Source: Polychytrium aggregatum
Taxonomy: Eukaryota > Chytridiomycota > Chytridiomycetes > Polychytriales
Reading direction: 5' to 3'
Assembly (NCBI RefSeq): GCF_025602895.1
Contig: NW_026516375.1
Location: forward strand, 1 to 64,000
DNA length: 64,000 bases
Both the position numbers and the translations under genes were made by a program. Positions within the stretch are counted from its first letter, which is position 1, and every line of letters begins with the position of its first letter. This document shows, one piece after another, positions 59,608 through 64,000 of the stretch. The notes under the pieces are model-generated. The model saw only the letters and a list, made by a program, of their open reading frames with translations, had not been told where the DNA came from and made no database searches.

Positions 59608-60059
59608 GGCTGCGTTGGCTCGATGGCGGATCGGGGTCGTGGAATAGAATGCAGGTCAGGCGGCAGAGTAGCTTGAGAGGAAAAGGCCAGAATCTCTGTC
59701 GCCGAGAAGAGATCCGATCGGACAAGGGCGCTGCGACCGCCGGACGAGACTGATACGCAGGGAGGATATGATTGTCGGAAGCCGCGACTGCCAGGAGCAA
59801 GCAGCGAAGAGGCCGAATCGCGCTGTGATGCGTCGATCGGGCGCTGTGGTGGAAATCGGGTGGATGCCGGTGGCAAACGGGCTCTGCAAATCGATCCGAC
59901 CGGGCGAGGAGGCCGTCCCTGGCTCAGGCGAGGCCGGACTGGCTGGGGCCAAGATCGAAACGATGGTGTTGCTTGGGGCGGCGGGGTTTCCCGCCATATT
60001 TTCGGGATCCTGGCATCGGCGCAGAGCGCCGCTGTTTCCCGCCGCTCCTCCAAAGGCTG
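59608..60059. other. Spacer upstream of GT32
   Basis: No gene recognised. A long minus-strand open frame runs through this region and the repeat copy B, but it is driven by the repeat and shows no family motif. Confidence 0.5.
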
Positions 60060-60069
60060 CATATCCTGG

Positions 60070-60352
60070 ACCGACGGCATCGGCGGGGACAGGACGGTCT
60101 GTTGAAAAGGACAACTCTTGAGCACACCGCACGGCCGTGTCGGTTCGTGTTGGTGTGTGTGGCATGGCCGTGCATATCTCGGATCAATGCCATGGGCGAC
60201 GGCAATGGTGCGCCATGAAGAGTCCATGACTGTGCTGGTAGATGATTGCCGACGGCGATCCAGATCCAAATCCAGATCCAAATCCAGATCCAAATCCAGA
60301 TCCAAATCCAGATCCAGATCCAGATCCGCAGCATGGCGCATCACACCGGGTC
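60070..60352 (-). repeat. Dispersed repeat, copy B
   Basis: Inverted relative to copy A at 10606-10862. On the minus strand it reads ggtgtgatgcgccat, a longer tract of atctggatttgg/atctgg units (60257-60330), then agcacagtcatggactcttc and cacggccatgccacacacac, and ends beyond caagagttgtccttttcaac. The length difference from copy A is mainly in the tandem core. Confidence 0.85.
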
Positions 60353-60592
60353 CAGCACGCAGCACGAGTCACAGCCGGAATCAGTCCATGGAAGCCTCCA
60401 TGATGGACATCTCTCTAGGGGCGCAGCCCCGATTCGTCCTCAATTCCGAGAATTCAAGAGCGGAAAGGGCTGTCGCGAGCCCACAGGCGGAGGGATGCTG
60501 TTGTTGGGTGGCCAAAGATCCACCCGGGTCTCTATTTGGGCTCAAATCATAGTAAGTCGGCGTGGCCGCCTCGTTCGCCCGGCACGATCAGA

Positions 60593-62414
60593 TCAGGGTT
60601 TCGGCTCGGTCACGGAATCCGACTTGGCTGGTTCCGCCGCAATCACTCTGCCAAACATCGGTCCTTGCTCGATCCACAACCGGTGGTTTGACTCGGCAGC
60701 TTCCTTGTATGTTCCGTCAAAACTGCCCATTTGTCCGTCCAGCTGCCCGTCCTGATAGAGACAGAAAGGGTTGCCTTCATGGGGCCATGTCCAGCGATGC
60801 GTCGTCCAGGTGATATCGGTCGACCAGTGGGTGACGTTGAGGGTCTTCGTTTTGCCAGCAACATCGTGGCGATCAAAGACGAGTCCTCCGTTCATCCAAA
60901 ACGGATGGCCAGTGTCGTCCTGGTGGAAGAGACCGCCACATACGCCGTTGTCGGGGGCCAGGTACCCGGCAGCCCCACCGCCATGGCGCTCAAAGTAAAA
61001 TGGTTGCCGCATCATTTCAAAGGCAATCCAGAACAACTCCTTGTCGCCTTTGGTGTTAGATGGAGAAGTAAATACCGTGTGGGGTGAGTGATGCGAGTGT
61101 CAATACTCAACCAGGTCAAGAAGTCTGGTCGAGTTGCCGAGCCGAGCCAAGGAGTGGAGATTGCGTCTGGAAATGCAACCGCACTCGGAGTTGCTGCTGG
61201 TGATCTCGTGCCCCGGCAATCTCGTCACGCTCATGCAGCATCACAGTACGCTTGCCAAGGCTGATCTTACGACAAACGCATTTGGACGAGGCAAGATCTA
61301 GATCTCTGCTCGCATCCGAGCCGATCTTGCCGCCAGCGAATAGGTACCCACCATAAAAGGCGCTCCAGAGCGGACCACGGAAGTGATTGCCGTTCAGCAA
61401 TGCGATCAAGAGGAGCTCGTAGAAGTTCTTGCTCTTGTCGATGGCAACAACGCCCGAGTCGACCTCGTGGTCGCTGAGGCCCAGGTAAACTCGGCTGTTC
61501 TGCGTCACGTATTCGGATGGCGGCCAGACCAGCTTCCGGAGCATCTTGAAGGGCATGTTGCGGCCCTTGGATCCGGGGTTGTGTGTGGTTCGATCACGGA
61601 AGAGATAGATGCCGGTTTGCTGGTATCCCTTGAACCGGAAGATCGCCTTGGGGTCCTGGAAGAACAATATGTCGGCATCGATCAGGATGGCCTCCTTGAA
61701 CGAGCTCGCCATCAGGGCGTAGGGCTTGTACGCAAAGGTGGTAACGGCGACGGCGACGGGGTCGATAAAGTCATTCAGGTTCTTGACCACGAGATTGGGG
61801 ATCTGGGCGAGGAGCTTGATGTTCTCGGCATCCTTGGCCGTGCCGACGCTCGTGTAAAAGACCTCGATTGGGAGGGTCGAGTTTACCGAGAAGCGAATGC
61901 TGCGAACGGTATGGTAGGCAAACTCAAAGTGGCCCAGACCGCAAGTGAGGACGATGCCCTTGTCGACGATGTAGGAGTTCCTCATGCTCTGGATCGACTT
62001 GAATTGGCGCTTTCGATCGATGAAGGGGAAGAGGCGCTCCTCGAGCTCCTGGATGGCAAGCCGCAGCGCAGGAACGTCTGGATCATGGATGTTGGCAGCA
62101 CGCACAGGGAAGCCGACGAGCTCCTTGTACAGCGACATATGGCGAATCAGGCCGTTGTAGTCGTTCAAAGCAAGGGCGGATTGCTTCTCGGTGCTCCATC
62201 TGTCCAGCAGCTTGGTGATGCCCTCGGCACTGGGAACCGGAGCTGGTTTGGTGGGGCTCGGTTCGGGTGGGCTTGGTTCGGGTGGGTTTGATTCGGGGAA
62301 CTGGTTCTTGTCCTCTGGCGTCGAGATCGGTTTGAAGCCCATGACGAAAAACAGTGCCACGACCGACAGGACAATTACGGCGACAAGCAGCCTGAAGCGT
62401 CTTGTCGAAAGCAT
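60593..62414 (-). CDS. GT71 (MNN1-like) mannosyltransferase
   Basis: Two minus-strand exons, 62414-61352 and 61047-60593, give about 505 residues. A signal anchor (LLVAVIVLSVVALFFVMGF) is followed by a proline-rich stem with PEPSP repeats. The catalytic domain shows GIVLTCGLGHFEFAYHTVRS, LPIEVFYTSV, YKPYALMASSFKEAILIDAD and the DxD in DADILFFQDP, then RNMPFKMLRKLVWPPSEYV, the late motif VDSGVVAIDKSKNF, YGDKELFWIAFEMM across the intron, and AAGYLAPDNG. MNN1/MNN2-type enzymes add alpha-mannose in the Golgi. The donor GTGGGT at 61351 was chosen because it restores YGDKE. A short DHEVDSG-encoding area is well conserved. Confidence 0.9.
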
Positions 62415-63059
62415 GATGCAGCGACGGTGCCGACGAGCGGTATCGGGTTGTTTGGGCTGGTGGAGGAGGAGGGAGGAGGGATGGATGAGCTGGCGATGCT
62501 TCTGTGGAAAGCGTTGGGTGCTATCGGGCGGGAATCAAGCAGGACAACGGATCAGCGAGACGCTTGGAGCCCGGGGGATGAGCAAGAGGACGACCGAGTC
62601 GATGTCGGATGGATGCGATGGATGCGATGGGACGACCGAGTCGATGTCGGGTGGGATGGCCAAGTGTTCCAAACCAGCCGATGGGCGGCGGCAGCGAAAA
62701 CGGCTTCCAGCACGGGTCTTGGCCCCGGCGCGAGGACTCCCTTGTGCGATGCGCGTGTGCGCCCTGGGCGGTGGCACAGCGTGGCCGTGGCAGTGCGCGC
62801 CCCTTGCGATAGCGTGGCACGGACGCGTTGCGTGCGCCGCTGTTGTTGTCGCCGCCTGTTTGTGTTGCCGCCGCCGCCGCTTTTGCCCGCCGCCACTGTT
62901 GCTGCGTGCCTTGCCTGCACGCCCACGTGCCAGCCGGATGCATTCGATCCGCCCGCCCGGCTGGATCCGGCACCGTCGCCGTCGCTCTCGTCTCGCTGCC
63001 GTCGTGTCCACACCCAAGCTCCACCATCTTCCAAGCGCAACCACGCCGCCGTCGCCAAC
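62415..63059. other. Divergent spacer between GT71 and nicastrin
   Basis: No gene recognised, although long GC-rich open frames exist on both strands. Two copies of gacgaccgagtcgatgtcgg lie at 62591-62610 and 62630-62649, separated by a ggatgcgat tandem tract. It likely contains both promoters. Confidence 0.55.
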
Positions 63060-64000
63060 ATGAAGGTCCTGATGCGTGCTGCCGCGGCGCTGCTGCTGCT
63101 CTGGGGTACTGTGCAACCGCATGCATTGCGTCTTGATTCTTACGGATCCGCATGGGTGTGCGTCTGTTTGCCCGTCATCATGCATCGAGCTGCGTCGACT
63201 CACTCGGCGCCAAACCCATTCCACAGCCCTGTCGCTCCAGACCGCCATTGCCCAGTCTGCCGACATCAATACCCTCAACCGAGCGATCTATCAAGGCATC
63301 AGTGTCAGTGGATGCACCCGGATACTCAACGCCTCCGGAACGACAGGATGTCAGAGTGCGTCTCGTTTCTCTTGCTGTTGCTCTCCTGTTTGCCTTTCCC
63401 CTGGTCTGGATGCAAACAATCATGACGGTTCCGATGCCATTGCACGGAGCATCTGCTTGGAAATCCCGCCAAGCCGCTCGAGGGCCAAGCGCACATCAGA
63501 CTATTCGATCCAGTCGTGTCGATGGGCTGGAGCACTGACTCGGTGCCTCTCCAATATCATCATCCCCGACAGCCTTCGGCGCCGTTGGCGTCCTCTACAT
63601 GGCTGCCACCCAATCCGACGTCGATGGCTTCTCCTCAAACACCCCTGCTGGAAGCTATGCCGTCGTCCTGAGCTACAGTTTGCTATCCAGGTATGCTGTT
63701 GAATTCCGATGGCCGTGTCTGCAGCGACGAGAAGAGACAATCGCGCTGTAGCTTTATTCTCATGCCATCTCCATCTCCATCTCCATCTCCATCTCCATCT
63801 CCATCTCCATCTCCATCTCCATCTCCATTTCCATCTCCATCGCCATCGCCATTGCCATCGCAGCCAGAATCTGCTGACACTCCGAAACTCGGGCAAGCTC
63901 GCGGGCGTTATTCTTATCAACAACGGAACGAGCGCCCAGGTCGCTCCTCCCCTCACTGTCTCGGCCGACTCGACGTGCCCCGGCTGTCAATTCGGTCTCT
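63060..64000 (+). CDS. Nicastrin-like gamma-secretase subunit, N-terminal part
   Basis: Exons 63060-63105, 63227-63355, 63573-63690 and 63864 onward are cut by the window edge. Spliced they begin with a signal peptide (MKVLMRAAAALLLLW, then ALSLQTAIAQSA) and the nicastrin small-lobe sequence: LNRAIYQGISVSGCTRILNA, ASGTTGCQ, TFGAVGVLYMAATQSDVDGF, SYAVVLSYSLLS, LRNSGKLAGVILINNGTSAQ, CPGCQFG. Cysteines and N-glycosylation sites (NAS, NGT) fit an ER-lumen ectodomain. Nicastrin is the large substrate-gating subunit of gamma-secretase with presenilin, APH-1 and PEN-2. Family identity is from motif order; the C-terminal membrane span is outside the window. Intron 2 uses a GTGCGT donor. Confidence 0.82.
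63764..63860. repeat. (CATCTC)n hexanucleotide repeat inside a nicastrin intron
   Basis: About twelve perfect catctc units followed by degenerate catcgc units fill most of the 173-base third intron (63691-63863). The repeat stops just before the acceptor. Its codon-like period of six makes artefactual SPSPSP and MEMEME reading frames. Confidence 0.95.

Noticed and set aside
59604-60365. 253-codon minus-strand open frame
   Set aside because: It is made by the dispersed repeat copy B and its 12-base core (Leu-Asp repeats); no family motif.
61383-62291. 302-codon plus-strand frame
   Set aside because: It is the antisense shadow of the GT71 catalytic domain.
62427-63425. 332-codon plus-strand open frame before nicastrin
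   Set aside because: GC-rich, low-complexity composition, no motif, and it overlaps the true nicastrin start in another frame.
1-64000. tRNA, rRNA or other structured RNA genes
   Set aside because: None was recognised by eye; a covariance-model scan would be needed to exclude small ones.

Overview
This window looks like nuclear DNA of a zoosporic, probably chytrid-like, fungus. Nearly all genes are split by short GT-AG introns of roughly 70-200 bases. A full chitin synthase gene and Golgi mannosyltransferases of fungal families (GT32, GT71) point to a fungus. RAB28, a CCDC180-like coiled-coil protein, nicastrin, paladin and an MDC1-like mediator point to an early-diverging lineage that kept flagellar and animal-shared genes lost in most Dikarya. 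The species is not identifiable from the sequence alone.

Layout. 1-3.4 kb: 3' part of a Ty3/gypsy chromovirus-type retrotransposon, broken by an insertion at the reverse transcriptase active site and by an in-frame stop. 3.6-7.8 kb (-): FHA / SQ-TQ / tandem-BRCT protein (MDC1/Mdb1 type). 8-9.1 kb: unresolved coding fragments. 9.3-10.4 kb (+): UBAC2-like rhomboid pseudoprotease with UBA domain. 10.6-10.9 kb: first copy of a dispersed repeat. 11-12.1 kb (-): Pin1/Ess1 parvulin. 12.3-15.8 kb (+): FHIP (HOOK-interacting) family. 16-18.6 kb (-): endosomal-type Na+/H+ exchanger. 19.2-22 kb (+): Sad1/USP39. 22.4-23.9 kb (+): arrestin-fold plus SH3 protein. 24.4-27.5 kb (-): BRCT-WGR-PARP. 28.2-35 kb (+): CCDC180-like coiled-coil gene. 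35.3-37.4 kb (+): PPIL4-type cyclophilin/RRM. 38.5-42.1 kb (+): chitin synthase. 42.8-49.8 kb (+): paladin. 50.5-51.8 kb (-): RAB28. 52.2-53.4 kb (-): coatomer zeta. 54.3-55.1 kb (+): Fanzor (eukaryotic TnpB homologue). 55.7-57 kb (+): TIM54. 57.8-59.6 kb (-): GT32. 60-60.4 kb: second copy of the dispersed repeat. 60.6-62.4 kb (-): GT71. 63.1 kb to the end (+): nicastrin, cut by the window edge.

The most unusual system is the Fanzor family. One nearly complete RuvC half sits at 54.3 kb, and three decayed relatives lie between 37 and 51 kb, all in the gaps between host genes. The best copy keeps the zinc-finger, the relocated glutamate motif and RuvC-III, but its RuvC-I motif reads SPR where the family has DPG, so it is probably a dead RNA-guided nuclease. 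Its 3' tail is shared with the copy at 50.3 kb, which marks a conserved right end and a candidate guide-RNA region.

The host genes fall into themes: DNA-damage signalling (MDC1-like, PARP), splicing (Sad1, PPIL4), secretory and endosomal traffic (COPZ, NHX, FHIP, arrestin-SH3, UBAC2, nicastrin, two mannosyltransferases) and the flagellum (RAB28, CCDC180-like). Exon coordinates were read by eye from splice signals, reading frame and family conservation. They are best for SAD1, ESS1, CHS, PPIL4, PARP, TIM54 and GT32.
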